From: Ficedula albicollis
Taxonomy: Eukaryota; Chordata; Aves; Passeriformes; Muscicapidae
Direction: 5' to 3'
Assembly: GCF_000247815.1 (NCBI RefSeq)
Contig: NC_021678.1
Location: 2,490,745 to 2,554,744 of the forward strand
DNA length: 64,000 bases
Shown: in pieces, positions 45,721 through 59,827 of the stretch
Layout of the letters: each line of letters opens with the position of its first letter
How positions within the stretch are numbered: the stretch's first letter is position 1
Position numbers and translations under genes: made by a program
Notes under the pieces: model-generated
What the model was told of the DNA's origin: nothing
Databases searched by the model: none
The model's input: only the letters and a program-made list of their open reading frames with translations

Positions 45721-48489
45721 GGGTGCAGCAAAGATACCAGCACGGCCCTGGGGATGCAGTGTGGGGGTGGCACAGGGATTTGGGGTGCTGGATCAGGTCA
45801 GCAGTTTCAATGAAGAGTAAGAAAAGTATGTGATCAAAAAAAAAAATATATATACACACACATTGCAGACATGGTGGGCTGGGCTGCCAGCAGAGACCTT
45901 GAAGCACCTGGGCTAAACAAGCAATCTTTGCTCAGCTTTCTCTTGAAAGGTGATGTACCTGGATTACTTAGAAAACACTTCTTCCTCTGGTCTGGGAGTT
46001 ACTGCAACACTGATGGCAGCTCCTTCTTAATTCCTGGCTGATGGCAGCTCCATCCTAATTCCTGTTATTTACCCCTCTGTGTTTCTAAAAATATGGAGAG
46101 GAGCACGACCAAGTCATGGGATGACACAGATGTGCTTCAGCATCACCCACTCCATCACAACACTCCTTTTTCCATCACCACCTCCCTCCAGTGCTGCCTT
46201 CCACAAGCCCTGATGGGTTGTTCTAAGCTTTTTCTCCTGGCAATGTCATTTTGGAGTTTGTCCCTGAGAAATCCCCAACCCTCATTTCTGGCTGGATTTT
46301 TCCTGCAGGGATGAGCTTTCCATTCTTTCTCTTTGTTGGTTGGGAAAACGTGGTTGAAGCCTCGACTGTGCCCTTCTGGAAGGATTTACCCACTGTCTTT
46401 CCAACTTCACACATTTAGCATTTCAATGATTATTTGCATTTTCTTGGAAAATCATGGAGAGAAATTGCAGCAGCTGCTGCTTTTGAGCTTCATTGCTCAG
46501 ACCAGATAGAGTCTTTGCTGGATCCCTGCTTGTTGTATTTCTCCTGTCATGTTGAAAACTGATGGCGAAAGGAAAAATGCTTCAAAACAAGGATTTCGAG
46601 TAGCAAAGTCCTCAGTGATGACTCCAGAGTGGAAGATGTTCCTAAGCACATCTTGGCAAAAGAGTCACCTCATGGACCACAGCCAGGGTTTGTCCCTCTC
46701 TGCAACATCAGCCTCTCCCTGGGACAGCTCCCAGCATCCCAGCACAGTGGGATTCAAACCCTAAAAACAGCAAAACTGTGGTTAAGGCAGCCTGGGTGAG
46801 ATGGAAAAGAAAGATTGGAAAGGCAGAGGAAGGAATGCCCAGGATGGGGAAGATCCCTTGGGGGCAGAGCCACCTCTTCTCACCATTCATATTCTGCATT
46901 TGGATATTTATTTGTCATTAAAGAGGAGCTGGGAATCACCGAAAGCAAAATGTTTTGGCAGAGTTTATACATTTCCAGGGAATATTTGACAGAGGTGGGA
47001 GAAGATGGGCTTTGAGCAAAGGCAGAGGGCAGCAGAAAGGCCAAAAATTCGTTAGCAAACCTGTGCTGAGTGTGTGGGCACTCATCACAAAGCACAAAAA
47101 TGGGAATTAAATGTGAGCCCTGAGATCAATACCCCAGGCAATTAAATGAGCCAGCAGGAAACAGCTCCCCAAGGCACAGAGAAAGAGAGGGGTGAGGATA
47201 TTGGCACCAAAATGAAACCCTGTCATTTTAGGTCCAATAGCTGCTGCTAGAAGCATCTTCCACTCTTGGAAAAACCTAAATAAAATAATGTATTTAACAA
47301 GGCTTTCTCCTGGTGCTTATAATTACAGCTGACTGAATATTGGAAAGTTGCTCCCGAGAAAAATTGCTGGGGAAAAGCACACCAGCGTTTGCAATTAATA
47401 TTATTGCAGTGGGAAAGGCTGAAGTGGAAAACTTAGGCTTCAAACCCTCATCAACCATCCTGACACTGCTGAGAGAGGCATGGATTGTTCCCTCCTGCAA
47501 ACAAAACACTGATGTAAGAGAAAGTGGGTGTGTGATATGCCATGGGCAAAGCCATCACTTTGGGAAACCTGCTCATGCCCCAAAGTGCTTGGATTAAATA
47601 AACCAGCTAGGAAGAAGAAAAAAAAACCTATATTATCTTTTAGCCCATAGATTCATCACTTTCTCTGTGTTATTTAAATTTAGGATTAGACAATTTGCTC
47701 CTACAGATGTCCAGAGCTGTGATACAGCAGAATCAGGCACCTGGAGATTGATGCAAAATCCTGCAGGTGCATCAGGCATGGGTGGATGAGGAAATTGAGG
47801 AGGATCCCAGGTTCAAGTTCTTTTTATCTCCTTTTATTCAGAAGAAAGGTTGGTGCTTCCAGGTTGCTGCAGATAAAACAGCACAGCCCTGAGATGGGGG
47901 GCAGAGTCTACTTGCCAATAAAGGAATGGGGTTAGCCACCTTCTGTAGGCTGAGCACTGCCCAGCTTCTCATGGAGCAATAGGACAGGAGGGGAAAATTC
48001 CCCTGGACTGGGCTCACAGCTCAGACCTGAGTTACCCAAACATGCCAGTGTTTGCTGGCTGCTTCTCCCACCCCTTTTCGGGATCTGGAGATGGCCAGAC
48101 CTCAGCCCCACAGAGACCCCTCTAAGCCTCTGGGATCCCCTTAAGCCTTGCCAAAAGCATCCTAAAAATCCCCTCAATGTTCCCACAAGTGTCAGGATTC
48201 AGCATCCTCCTGGATTCCTCAAGAGCAATCGTTGCCTATTTATGCCTCCAGAAAATGTGTTTTTTAATGAGGGGGTGCATTAAAGCCTGAGCAGAGCCAG
48301 CCTAAGAGGCATCTGGAAGCAACTAAAATTAAAACACCTAAAATTAGCCGGCTCAGCAGTGAATCCTCCCTCTGATCTAGATGCCGAGGCGCACATGACC
48401 CCGGCGTGCCTTTCTCACTTTCCCTTCCCGCTGCCATCCCATTCCTGGGCCGCTGGGCAGGGCTGCAGCTGCTGCCACACCTACCCACG
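45721..48489. other. Spacer between the two CpG-rich blocks
   Basis: Ordinary sequence with a small AT/AC tract at 45,836-45,862 and a 28-bp duplication. The A+C excess seen further left is no longer clear here, as expected of an intergenic region. No exon was recognised. Confidence 0.55.
46010..46065. repeat. 28-bp tandem duplication
   Basis: CTGATGGCAGCTCCTTCTTA + ATTCCTGG is followed at an offset of 28 by a copy with two or three changes. Confidence 0.9.
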
Positions 48490-48675
48490 GCCCTGGAGAA
48501 GGCAGGAATTCCTCCCTCCGAGGGTGGGCAGCTCCTGGCACAGGCTGCCCAGAGCAGCTGTAGCTCCCCTGGATCTCTGGAAGTGTCCAGGGCTGGGTTG
48601 GACGGGGCTCGGAGCAGCCTGGGACAGTGGAAGAACAAGATGGTCTTTAAGATCCCTTCCAACTCTGTAACATCC
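48490..48675 (+). mobile_element. CR1 LINE 3' fragment
   Basis: Shows GAGGGTGGGCAGCTCCTGGC, GGGGCTCGGAGCAGCCTGGG and GATCCCTTCCAACTCTGTAA, the avian CR1 tail. It sits in the spacer between the two CpG-rich blocks, directly before the degenerate minisatellite. Confidence 0.88.
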
Positions 48676-48689
48676 TACAACTATACAGA

Positions 48690-49530
48690 TATATAAATCC
48701 CCTGAAACCCTATATGCCACTCTTTCAGGTCCTATACACAAGCCCTGCTATACAGAGACATTCCTTGTACAGGACCTGTACATGGGCACCTCAGACCCCA
48801 CAGACAGATCATTCAGGACCTACAAATATCCTCCTTGTACCCCATACACAGGCCTTGAAGGACCTATAGATATGGGCCCCTGAGACCCTATAGACAGGCC
48901 TTTTAGAGCATATATATATCTATATACCATAGATAGATAGGACCCTGAGACTACATACAGACCTTTCAGAATATATATATATATTGTAAATATATGTATA
49001 TATGGGCTCCTCAGATCCCATCTACAGGCATTTCAGAGCCTCTGTCTATTTGTCTATCTGGGCCCCTGAGACACTATATATAGACCTCTCAGAACCTATA
49101 TATATATATATATACACATATACACATATATACATATATACATATATACATATATACATATATACATATATACATATATACATATATACATATATACATA
49201 TATACATATATACATATATACATATATACATATATACATATATACATATATACATATATACATATATACATATATGGGTCCCTCAGAACCTTTCAGAGCC
49301 TCTATCTCAGACCCTATATACAGATCTTTCAGACTATCTGTAGAAAGGTGGGCCCCTCAGACCTTATGTATGGACCTCACAGAACCCACATATATATATA
49401 TATTTATGGACCCCTGAGAGCCCGTATACTGGCATTCCACTCTATGTGTTTAAACCCCTGAGGCCCCACACGCGCCGTTTCAGGCCCTATACCCAATCCC
49501 CTCAGTCGTAGCACACAGGACCCGTAGAAA
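48690..49530. repeat. Degenerate minisatellite, about ten units with variable spacing
   Basis: The motif CCCCTGAGACCCTATA followed by CAGACCTTTCAGA recurs near 48,702, 48,790, 48,878, 48,941, 49,008, 49,066, 49,303, 49,353, 49,410 and 49,455 with many substitutions and TA-rich spacers. Confidence 0.8.
49097..49275. repeat. (TA)n / (ACATATAT)n microsatellite
   Basis: A TA tract passing into an 8-bp repeat CATATATA, embedded in the degenerate minisatellite. The Tyr-Ile frames over it are not genes. Confidence 0.97.
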
Positions 49531-49647
49531 CACTCACCACAGGCTGTATAAAAGCTACACAAAGAAGTTTCTGAACCCCTCCACACGCACGGACCCCCAC
49601 CAAACCCGCGGCGACCCCTCACGGCGAGGCCACGCCCCCCGCGGACA

Positions 49648-50193
<546 letters not shown>

Positions 50194-50373
50194 CTATTCC
50201 GGACCTTGGGGTTGATGGGGAACCGGGCTGAGTGATCCTAGGACGCGGAACTGGGGGAGTGTCCGAGGAAGGCCCCGGAATGTGGGTCTGAGGGGAGCCC
50301 TGGGGGCTGAGGAGGGGTTGCCGGGCATGGAAGCGGGTCTCGGGGAATAGCAGAGTCCTGCCTCCCGGAGCTG

Positions 50374-50451
50374 AGGGACTCCAGGGCCCCGGGGCTTGGG
50401 GGGCTTGGGGTTAGGGACTCCAGGGCGCCGGGGCTTGGGGGGCTTGGGGTT
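50374..50451. repeat. 39-bp tandem duplication in a CpG-rich block
   Basis: Two copies of GGGACTCCAGGGC..CCGGGG followed by CTTGGGGGGCTTGGGGTTA, at 50,374-50,412 and 50,413-50,451, with one or two differences. G-rich with several runs of three or more G. Confidence 0.92.
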
Positions 50452-51769
50452 AAGGGGTCCCAGGCCCCGGGGCTGAGGCTGAGCTGCTGTTTGGGAAATC
50501 CATGTTTTCCCGCACACACGGGGCTCGGACCGTGTTCTTATGGGTTCTCCATCCCCGAGTCCCGCAGTAACAAACGCTGTGTGGGTCTGGGGCTCAGAGG
50601 AAAAAGGGGTCCCGCCGCTGTTCTGGGCCTTGCAAGGAGTGTTTTGGGGAGCTCTGAGTTAAGTTTGGGTTGATTTCCTGGTTGCGGCGCTGCCCGGGCT
50701 GTGTGAGTTATCGCCGTGTGTCAGAGCTCATGTCAAACCACTTTCTCTTGATGGAGGTTCTTTAAAGCTTTAACTCCTCTGAATGGCCCCGGCTGTGCTT
50801 GATGTGCAGTTCGTGTCGGAAAACCTCGAGGGTGAATTTGAGTTAATAAAGTGCTCAGAGCGCAGAAATGCCTGATGTTTATCACAACGTGATTTATGTG
50901 TTCTGTACTTGCCTGTAGTTTAATGAGCTGCTTGGGAAAGATGGTAAATCTGGCCGTGGGCAGGTCAAACCAGGCAGGATTTTTGGAGGTTTCTCCTTTA
51001 GAACCCTCATTGCCAGCTCAGGCTTGAGTTAAAGGCCTGGCTTATCTTTAATTCCTTTATTCAGCTGTTGACCATTTTCCTCCTCTCGGCTTTTTTTGGC
51101 TCAGTCTGAGATGCATTTCCTGAGGTCGATAGATGTGAGCACTGCAGGGCACGACTGCCAGGAGGGAAATTGAGTGCAACACAAAGTTATGATCTTTATG
51201 ATGTTTCTTTCTCGTTTTTAGAGCAGGGCCCAGCTGAGAAATACTTCCCTGTGTTCTCTGTGGCCTCTTGACCTGCAAACTGGGAGCAAATACGCTACAG
51301 GTGAGGATGGTGTTGCTGAGTGCTGGGCTGTGCAACTCACTGCTCTCAGGTGCTTTAACTGGTGAATCAACCATTTGGCTGATTGTTAGTTACTCTTAAT
51401 ACACCCTGTATACAATTATTCTTGTCCTGGAGTGTTCTCTTAGGGTTTTTCTTAAAGCTGTAGGAGAATGAGCTGCCTTTTTTTGCAGAGTGCTAAGTTG
51501 TGCTGACTTTCCTGGTGCAAGTGCTTCCAGACCACAGCGAGCCCTGGAAAGAAAATTTGTCTGCCTGTAGCTTTCTGTCAACCCAACCTCAGCTGTGCCA
51601 CTTTGATAAAATGCAAGAAAACTCCCAACACCAAAAAAACATCAAGTGCTCACTAAAAATGTGTTTGAACATAGGGAGGTATAAAAAAAGCCCCAGCAAA
51701 AATACCACCAAAGCTAATAAAAGATACTTAAACTATGCATTTGTCCTTCTGGAGCAACAGAGCATTTAA

Positions 51770-51932
51770 CAGCTTCCCACTGTCAGAGGGCAGGGTTGGA
51801 TTGGATATTGGGAAGAAATCCTTCCATGTGTGGGTAGGGAGTGCCCAGAGAAGCTGTAGCTGACCCTGGATCCCTGGAAATGTCCAAGGCCACTCTGGAT
51901 GGGGCTTGGAGCACCCTGGGATAGTGGAAGGT
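51770..51932 (+). mobile_element. CR1 LINE 3' fragment
   Basis: CCCACTGTCAGAGGGCAGGG, then a CCTGGATCCCTGGAAATGTC block and GGGGCTTGGAGCACCCTGGG. It is truncated before the terminal CR1 motif. This is the only CR1 in MICU1 intron 1 in the same orientation as the gene. Confidence 0.87.
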
Positions 51933-52899
51933 GTTTACAGTGAACCTCAAGCTCATGTAACCCCTCTTTATTTCCTTGTGGAAGTGGCTTGTTCTCCCAA
52001 TGACCCACTTGCTGCAGAAACTTCTGTGATATTCCCTAATGCTCCCTGAACCATGGAAGCTGAAATTCCACGTTCTGGAGGAAAAAGAATCAAGGCACAT
52101 CATTCTGTCATTACTGTCTGTGTGCTGGAGACCCTCTGGAGTGCCTTGTGTGTCACTCACTGGTGGCTGTGTCACTTCTCTGTGCAGGTTCCTGGGCAAA
52201 CTCATGGCAGAGTTTGAGGAGAGATGATCCTATTGTCCTCAGGCTGCAAGACTTGCAAATCGTTTGAAGGCTGGGCAGGGCTTTGAAGCAGCAGCTCAGA
52301 AATGTTACATTTTTCAGGGGATAGCTGAGGGAGCCATCAGCATGTTTAGATCTGGAATGTGGAAACAACCATTTTTATTTTCTTGAGCAAAATAAGTTCT
52401 GTAGCAATCATATTAAGTTTATTATAAAAACACATTGATTTATGCTGTTCCAGTTGCTGCAGTAACACTTCCTGAAGTGAGCTGGGATATGGAAATACTT
52501 GGTTTTTCCTTCCCAAGTTCCTCAGTTGGCATATTGGGGCCCAATATTTTAACACAGCTCAGTGCAGTGGGGCTGATGATGTTTGAGTACAACAATAAAA
52601 GTGACCTTAATTATATTAACTCCAGGTGCTGTGTTTTCCTGCTGGGACATTGAAGGGGTGGCAGTGAAAAAGTGTCTTGGTGTAGATGTGACTTCAGGTG
52701 GGATGATGTTGTTTAGGACAATTTAGCAGGAAACAGTTACCCAGGCTCTTTGGGTGTTGTACATCTTTGAGATGAGTATTGCCTTTCTTTTTTAAACTGA
52801 ATTGTTCCAAGAGAGGTGTGGTGCAAGTGGTGTGGCTCCCTCTTAAACACAGAATCTTGAAAGGCCATTAACAATCCAGTTCCACACTTTGCCATGGGC

Positions 52900-53110
52900 A
52901 GGGACACCTTCTGCTTTCCCAGGTGGCTCCAAGCACCAATGTCCAACTTGGCTTTGGAAACTTGCAGGGATCCAGGGGCAGCCCCAGCTTCTCTGGGCAC
53001 CTGTGCCAGGGCCTGCCCACCCTCACATGGAAGGAATTCCTTCCCAATATCCCATCTGACCCTGCCCTCTGACAATAGGAACCCATTTGCTCCATGTCCT
53101 TGTCCAAAAT
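52900..53110 (-). mobile_element. CR1 LINE 3' fragment, reverse orientation
   Basis: On the + strand: GGGATCCAGGGGCAGCCCCA, GGGCCTGCCCACCCTCACAT and GACCCTGCCCTCTGACAATA, the reverse complement of the CR1 tail order. The terminal motif is missing. It is antisense to MICU1. Confidence 0.87.
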
Positions 53111-56100
53111 AATTCTCCAGCTCTTTTGTTAGTACTGAAAGGCTGAGGATGAATATTTATCTTTAGGGTGATGCATTTGACACTTCAAGTAAAAAATGCA
53201 CTGATCCTTAGCAGAAAGTGAGTAGAGCCTGAGGCACTTTGTCTCCCTAAGCACACACCATCCAAAGCCTGTGGCAGCCTCACCTCTTAGTTTTAGATTT
53301 AAGATACTTTAAAAGAGGGAAAATAGACTGTTAGATCATGAATTGTTTTACTGTGGCTTCCTTGGACTTACCTGAAAAGTCCTTGGATAGTAAATTCTGG
53401 GTTATGTTTGTCTGCTGCCCTGTCACTGTCTCTGAGTACAGGCACTTGTTTTTCCCCAGAGACACCTGCTATGGCTTTTGCTTCCATTAATTTTGGATTT
53501 AACCTCTCTTGAGAGCAGCTTTTAATTGTAGTCCCACCATGTGAAGAGTGGATGTGGGGCGGGATGAGTTTGGAAGAACCAAAGCACTGATGGTTGTAAC
53601 TCAGAATTTTGTGCTGAGACTGGCTCAAGGTTTGGGCTGGCAATTTGATTTAGGTCTCTCAAGCTAAAATTCTTAATTGTTTCTCTTACTTTAGCTCTGT
53701 GAAGTGAAATCTGAGATCCTCATGTAGACAACAAGAAAGAAGGTCATGGTTTGAGACAAGCCAAGTTGCAGCTGGCCTGTGCTTGAAACGTGAGCCCTGG
53801 GAATCTGTGTGGCTCCAGAATTCGTAGCCCGTCTGATGCAGACAAAGCTGCTGTGCTGACACACACCAGCCAGCCCCAGGGGTCTGAATGGACCACTGCT
53901 GTTCTGTACCACCACTGGAATTCCTGTGTTTTCATTTGTTTGCTGCAAACTTCCCACCTCTGGCATTTTTGCATCAGGAGGTAGGAGAGCAGTGGGTTTT
54001 TTCTCACAAAAATCTCAGTTGTGATACAGACAGGTACCTAAGGTGTGCTGCCTGCCTGCCCACCTTGGGTGGAGCCAAGTGTTTGCTGCTGGCTTTTTCC
54101 TGCTGAAACTGAGCTCCTCAGGCTGTGTTCTAAAAGCACAAGGCACTAGCCTGGCTTATCCATGTTCTTTTATCCTCTCTGAAGTTCAAGCTAATCCAAC
54201 AATGTGTTGCTGGAAAAGCAACTGCAGGGATTCAGACCTGCTTTTCTTTTTTGGGGGAAAGCAATGCTGTACTCCTGATTTACCAAACAATCTCCATCTG
54301 GTGCACGAAACACAGGTGCTGTGAATTTTTTTGTTTGTTTCAGTATGTTTTTAATTTAAATTTTCTTTGTGTAGAAAAGAAAGCAACCAAAGCATGACTC
54401 TTTGGCCAGGAAGAAGCATTTTTTTAAGGAGGATGTGGTTGTAGGTGATGTTCCTGTTTAAAAGGCAGCTTGAGCCAGGGAGAAATTACCACATTGTGAT
54501 ATTCAGGTTCTTGGGGAGTTCACAAATCTTTTTCCTCCTTGTCACAGAGGAGTTCAGACTTCACCATATCAAATTCTGAGACAACCCACTGTCTGTCCTA
54601 CCTTCAAAAAACTTTTGTCTCTTTCTGGAGCTGGAATTGTATCTGCAGATAACTCAAGCCTGCCTAACTGCCACCTTGTCAACCTAGAGAGGCTTTTTCT
54701 TTGTTCTTAATTTTTTCTCTTCCAGAATTAATTTTTCATGTTTATTCAGTAGGAGTTAGCACTGGTTTTTATGGAGCCAAATATCATTTCTTAAAAAGCA
54801 TCTCAGAGCAGTAAAATTTGTTTGTTGTGAGGTACATGCAGGTGGGTGGCTGGAGCTTCAAGGAGAGTCTCTCCATTCTGTGGGAAAGTTAGGAATTCTC
54901 AGGGAAATCATGCCTTATGGACACAGATTGTGCAAGGCAAGTTAAATGAGTCAGGCCATTAAGCAGATGCATTCCTGCTGGCTGTAACTTTTTATAGGAA
55001 AAGGCAGACGTGTTATGTTTTCTACCCCTCTGCCAACAGTTCTTTGATGATCTTTTGCTCCTCAAATCAGTGTGGAAATAGCTGTGCTCTGGTGCACCTG
55101 CTCATGTGGCTGGTTTGCAAAGGCACCCTGATTATTTGAGAATAGCAACTGGAAAAAGAAAATTTCACCCTACTGATTAAGGCAGTAGTAGCTCATGAAG
55201 CAGGGTTAATAAGTGGGTGAGAAGTTTTTTTTTTTTGGTTTTTGTTTTTACAGCTCTTCTGACATCTATGGAGGTGTTTCTAGGCAGCTTTTCATGGCTG
55301 GGGTTTACTGTGATGTTTTCTAGGTGGAAAAGCTCAAGGAATGTGCTGCATTTTGAGTGGAGGAAGGGAAGGGAAAGCTTTAACCTGGAAAAAGCAGCAT
55401 TTGGCATTTGTTTCTGTGGAAGTTTAAGGCTGCCTCTTAGAGACCTACAGTGCATTGCTGGAGTCTGACAGTCTGAAGTAGCAAGGAAATATTGTATCCT
55501 TGCTGGAGGTGCTATTTTCAGTGCTGCTGCAGCAGATGGGCCCAGTTTACTCTGTTTGGGTACACTCATTTTTCATTTGTGTCTCCAAAGCTGTGCTTTA
55601 TGGTGGCTGCATCCATCCACTCTCACATCCTCTGGCAACTCAGCTCCCAGGTTAAATTCGGGGCTGCTGTTGAGTTTGCCAAGTTTCCTATGCCAGTTTA
55701 GTGGCACCAAAGATGTAAACACTCCTGTCTCTCTTTCAAAGGAAGCCCAAGCCAGCTACTGTCCTACATCCTTATAAATAACCCAGCTGCAATTGCTAAA
55801 AATGCTTTATTAAAGTTAAATCTAAAAGCTTGTGTGTTTGCAATGCATCGTCTTCTCTCCTTAGCCCTGAAAATCAGTACAATTATGTGGCAGAATAAAG
55901 CAGCTCATGAGGTGAGGGATGTCACTGATCATCCTTGAGGGGAGGCTGGGTGTAGTTACAGAGCTGTGGAGTTGGGGATTGGTCATTTCCAGGGCTGAGG
56001 ATTTTAGGAAGAGGTGAAACTTTACTGCAGTGACAGTTTAAAAGAAATTTTAAAAGAAATTTCCAGGCTGTGGCTTAGGTTTCTGCATTGATAGATACTT

Positions 56101-56426
56101 GGTTGACTCTACATCAATTTGAATCGTGCTCTGAAACAAATGTGGTTCCTCTCCAGCAAAATTAATATGATCAAATATTGCCCCAATCTCTTACCTGAGG
56201 AGAAATTACTTTTGCTGCTAGATTTCATTTTCCCAAAACTGATTTATGTGTCTTGGTAGGCTAATAACTTCAGTAAGGTGTGAAATTCTTTATCTCAAAA
56301 TTGCTCTCAGTAAAGCTGGAAATTTGGAGGGGAAAAGAGCAGGAGCTGTTGGGTCTGTCTTGGAAATGGGGAAAGGAGTGGATCCAGATGTTTCATTAGC
56401 TGGAATACATCTCCTGGCACCTTTTC

Positions 56427-56537
56427 AGGGGTTATTCTTATACAAATTTCATGGTGTCATAGAATGGTTTGTGTTGGGAGCTTTGAGGGGTTATTCTTAT
56501 ACAAATTCATGGTGTCATAGAATGGTTTGTGTTGGGA
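56427..56537. repeat. 59-bp-period duplication including a CR1 tip
   Basis: AGGGGTTATTCTTATACAAA ... GGTTTGTGTTGGGA occurs at 56,427 and 56,486 with a one-base indel. The right-hand copy continues into the CR1 element. Confidence 0.94.
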
Positions 56538-56656
56538 AGGACCTTAAACCCATCCAGTGCCACCCCCTTCCACTATCCCAGGCTGCTCCCAGCCCCATCC
56601 AACCTGGCCCTGGACATTTCCAGGGATCCAGGGGCAGCCACAGCTTCTCTGGGAAG
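56510..56656 (-). mobile_element. CR1 LINE 3' end, reverse orientation, with a duplicated tail tip
   Basis: On the + strand it starts TCATAGAATGGTTTGTGTTG, the reverse complement of the CR1 terminus, followed by CCCATCCAGTGCCACCCCCT, the CCACTATCCCAGGCTGCTCC block and GGGATCCAGGGGCAGCCACA. The tip occurs again just upstream within a 59-bp-period duplication. Confidence 0.88.
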
Positions 56657-56862
56657 GACAAATCATAACTGATTTTAGTGGAGGTAGGTTGAAGCTATGA
56701 GGTTTTCTTTCCCCCTGGTTTATGAATCTCAGTGTTAATGGTGAAACTTCTAATTGCTTGACAAATCATGACTGATTTTAGTGGAGGTAGGTTGAAGCTA
56801 TGAGGTTTTCTTTCCCCCTGGTTTATGAATCTCAGTGTTAATGGTGAAACTTCTAATTGCTT
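56657..56862. repeat. 103-bp tandem duplication
   Basis: GACAAATCATAACTGATTTT ... TTCTAATTGCTT occurs at 56,657-56,759 and 56,760-56,862 with one A/G difference seen. The left copy follows the CR1 without a gap. Confidence 0.95.
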
Positions 56863-59554
56863 CACCCTTTCCCTTGCTTATTGACTTTTCCTTTCCATTG
56901 GATTTTTGTTGTGCTTTTTTCCCCCCATTTTTAATTTGAGAAGATGGAGAGCTGGGAGCTGTTACTCTCACACTCTTCTGCTGTTGGCTCTGGCTTCAGT
57001 GAGCAGAGCTGAGGGATAATTGACAGTCAGGGGCTGAGATGGGAACAGATGAGGAATTTTCCTACAGCATCTGTTGGGTCAGGATGTCTTGATGTGCTCT
57101 GGCAACGTCCAACTTGGCTTTTTAATAAACACACAGCTCTAGAAAGCTCCTTGAGTTCTTAGTGACTCCATCTCAGCCAGTCTCTGCAGGAGATTTTATG
57201 CTTAAATAGTGCCTCCAAAATACAATTTTTTTTTCAGAAGGTCTTCCTGCATAGCAGTATATTTAAATTTACAGTTGACATTTTGCACTAATTCATGGGC
57301 TGACCATGTCCCAGTAAAATTGTTCAAATAAGTGCCAGTGACCCCTTCTCTGATGAAAAATTAAACACCCACTGGTTTATTGAATTTCTGTTCTCCCTTT
57401 CACATGCTTGTGCTGCCAAGGCCAGTTTTGACATCAAAATTCTGTTTCAAATGTTTTATCTGCTTTGGATCCCCAAAAGGCCAAAAAAAAGTTCAGTTCT
57501 TTGGGGTACCCAAGTGTGGGAAGTCCCTTTTCCCCAGGCTGAGCTGCTTAGTGCTTTCAGCCTTGGAATTAGGAGCTAATTAGGGGGTTGGAGAAATGGG
57601 AGCAAGTCTTTTTGTTCTCTCCTTTTGGTATCCGAAAAAGGATGCAAGAGTTGGGATCTTCCAATTCTTACCTTCACTGAAAAAATCTAAGGCTTTGGAA
57701 AGGCCAGGGGCAGAGGTGGACAGCTTGTCTCAGTTTCCTTGGAGAGCAGATTAGCAGACAGAGGGTCATTGTTTGGGGAAATTAAATTCTCACATTAAGC
57801 CAGAACTGATGTAACTGTTGAAATAATGTTGCATTTCTTCTTTTCATGTGACCTGTGTGGTCTCGGTGTGAATGGAACCTGTTTTGTCCTGTGTTGGAAG
57901 AGGTATTTTCCTAGTGGGCTTGAGTCTCTCTCTTGACTCTTCTGCTTAAAGGAAAACCACCTATGAATTGTGGCATAAATAAAAGGAGATGGGTCATTCT
58001 GTTCTGGAAAAAGAGCCCCAGCTATTTCATTTGTCCAAGGATATTGATTCAACCTTTGAAAGTAACTGTAGAGCTGTTCTGAGCGAGAATTTAAGGTAAG
58101 GTTGGCTTATCTCTTGGAAACATAAATACAGTCTACAGATTCCTTATAGCTGTAGTGCTAGAACATCATGATAACTCCAAAATAATGAAAATAAGCAAGC
58201 ATAAAATTTAAGTGCTTGTTGGATTTTTTCCCCCCTGGGCTGCTTTGTTGTATCCTATAAAAATAATCTTTTATTATGGTAAATAACTCAGGAATTGGGG
58301 TTGTTCCTTGTTGTAAGCTGTAATCACATCAGTTGATGAGACTTTTATACTTGATCTCAGTTTTATTCCTTGCCCTACTGCAAGCTGTGGTGCTGAGCTT
58401 TTTGTTGCTGCACAGGGCAAGATGCTTATTTTTAATATTTCTAAAAGGGAGCATCAGCTTTCTCAAGTGATCTTGACTTCAATGCCTGGAGTTTTTAACC
58501 AAATATACTGAATATCATGGCACTTTTGATTTTAAAAAAAGAAAATTATGGGAGATTATAGAAATTGCAGATGGAAAATTTATGTTCCAAAGGGATTTTT
58601 TAAATTGTTCTGAGATAAGGAGGCTTTTTATTTTGGAGCTGTTGTGAGAACTGGCTGCTTTCAGCTCTCTCAGGCAGTTGCTAGCAAGTGAACACTCTGG
58701 GTGAACATCCCAGCAGAAACAAGGATGGAGATTGCTTGGACAAAGCAAATAATTTAGTATTTCTTAAGGCTCAAGCAGAGTAAACATTTATGCAGCACTA
58801 AAGCCAACAATCAGAAATGTTGTGAAAAATCTCTTCAAGCTCCCAAGTAAATGCTGTGGGGTTTAATTTTCATTTTGGTTGATTAAATGATACTGGCAAT
58901 ACTTCCCTTATCCAATACATGCTAGGAATATAAAGCTGTAATTAGGATGGGGAACCCTAGAAAGGGCAAGGGTAGCTTCTTGGGGAAAGTAACACATGCA
59001 GATTTTCCTCTGAACATGGAACAGAAATTCAGCCCTGGAGACAAAATGGGAACATCAGGTTTGCATAGAGTGGAAATAATTTAAAATTTGAAATCAAAGT
59101 TGTTTTTCATAACCATCTCATTGTTGTTAGAACTGGAGAGGATTGGAGAATCAGTGCTGTTAGCAGGCTGCATTCCATTAACACCTGAATTTTAAACCTG
59201 TTTATTTGAAAAGGAATAAACAAAGCCATAATGCCAATTTTAATAGGAGCACAGATGAATAGCAAATGGATGCTATTTGGATGGGTTCACTGTGAGCACT
59301 GAAATTTGTGCTGTTTGCCCATAAGCCAGGGTGGGGATGGACAGGCAGCCTGTGGCTTTGTCACCTCCACCATCTCTTGTGCTCCATCCCACCTCCCTTC
59401 TGCCAAGACTGGGCAGAAGTCTTAACCTGATAGGAAAAAACCCACTGATAAGGGATTTGTTAATGAATTTTCATTGCTTGATTGTGCTGTGAAGTCTTCA
59501 GGTGTTGGAACCCTGGGAATTGGGAGTTTTGAACTTTCTGTGCTGTCAGGCACA

Positions 59555-59826
59555 GACCCCCCCAAAAGAACACTGCTTTTGACCTGAAGCATTAGAGAAG
59601 GCTCCTCAAATTGAACTAAATAATAGAGCTAAAATCACTGGTGTGTAGTTTGAATAAAAGTGTGGAATATCACATATTAGAAAACCTGGAGACCCCCCCA
59701 AAAGAACACTGCTTTTGACCTGAAGCATTAGAGAAGGCTCCTCAAATTGAACTAAATAATAGAGCTAAAATCACTGGTGTGTAGTTTGAATAAAAGTGTG
59801 GAATATCACATATTAGAAAACCTGGA
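59555..59826. repeat. 136-bp tandem duplication
   Basis: GACCCCCCCAAAAGAACACT ... TTAGAAAACCTGGA at 59,555-59,690 and 59,691-59,826; no difference was seen. Confidence 0.95.
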
Positions 59827-59827
59827 A

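Noticed and set aside
49002..49343. Tyr-Ile repeat protein
   Set aside because: A translation of the (ACATATAT)n microsatellite.
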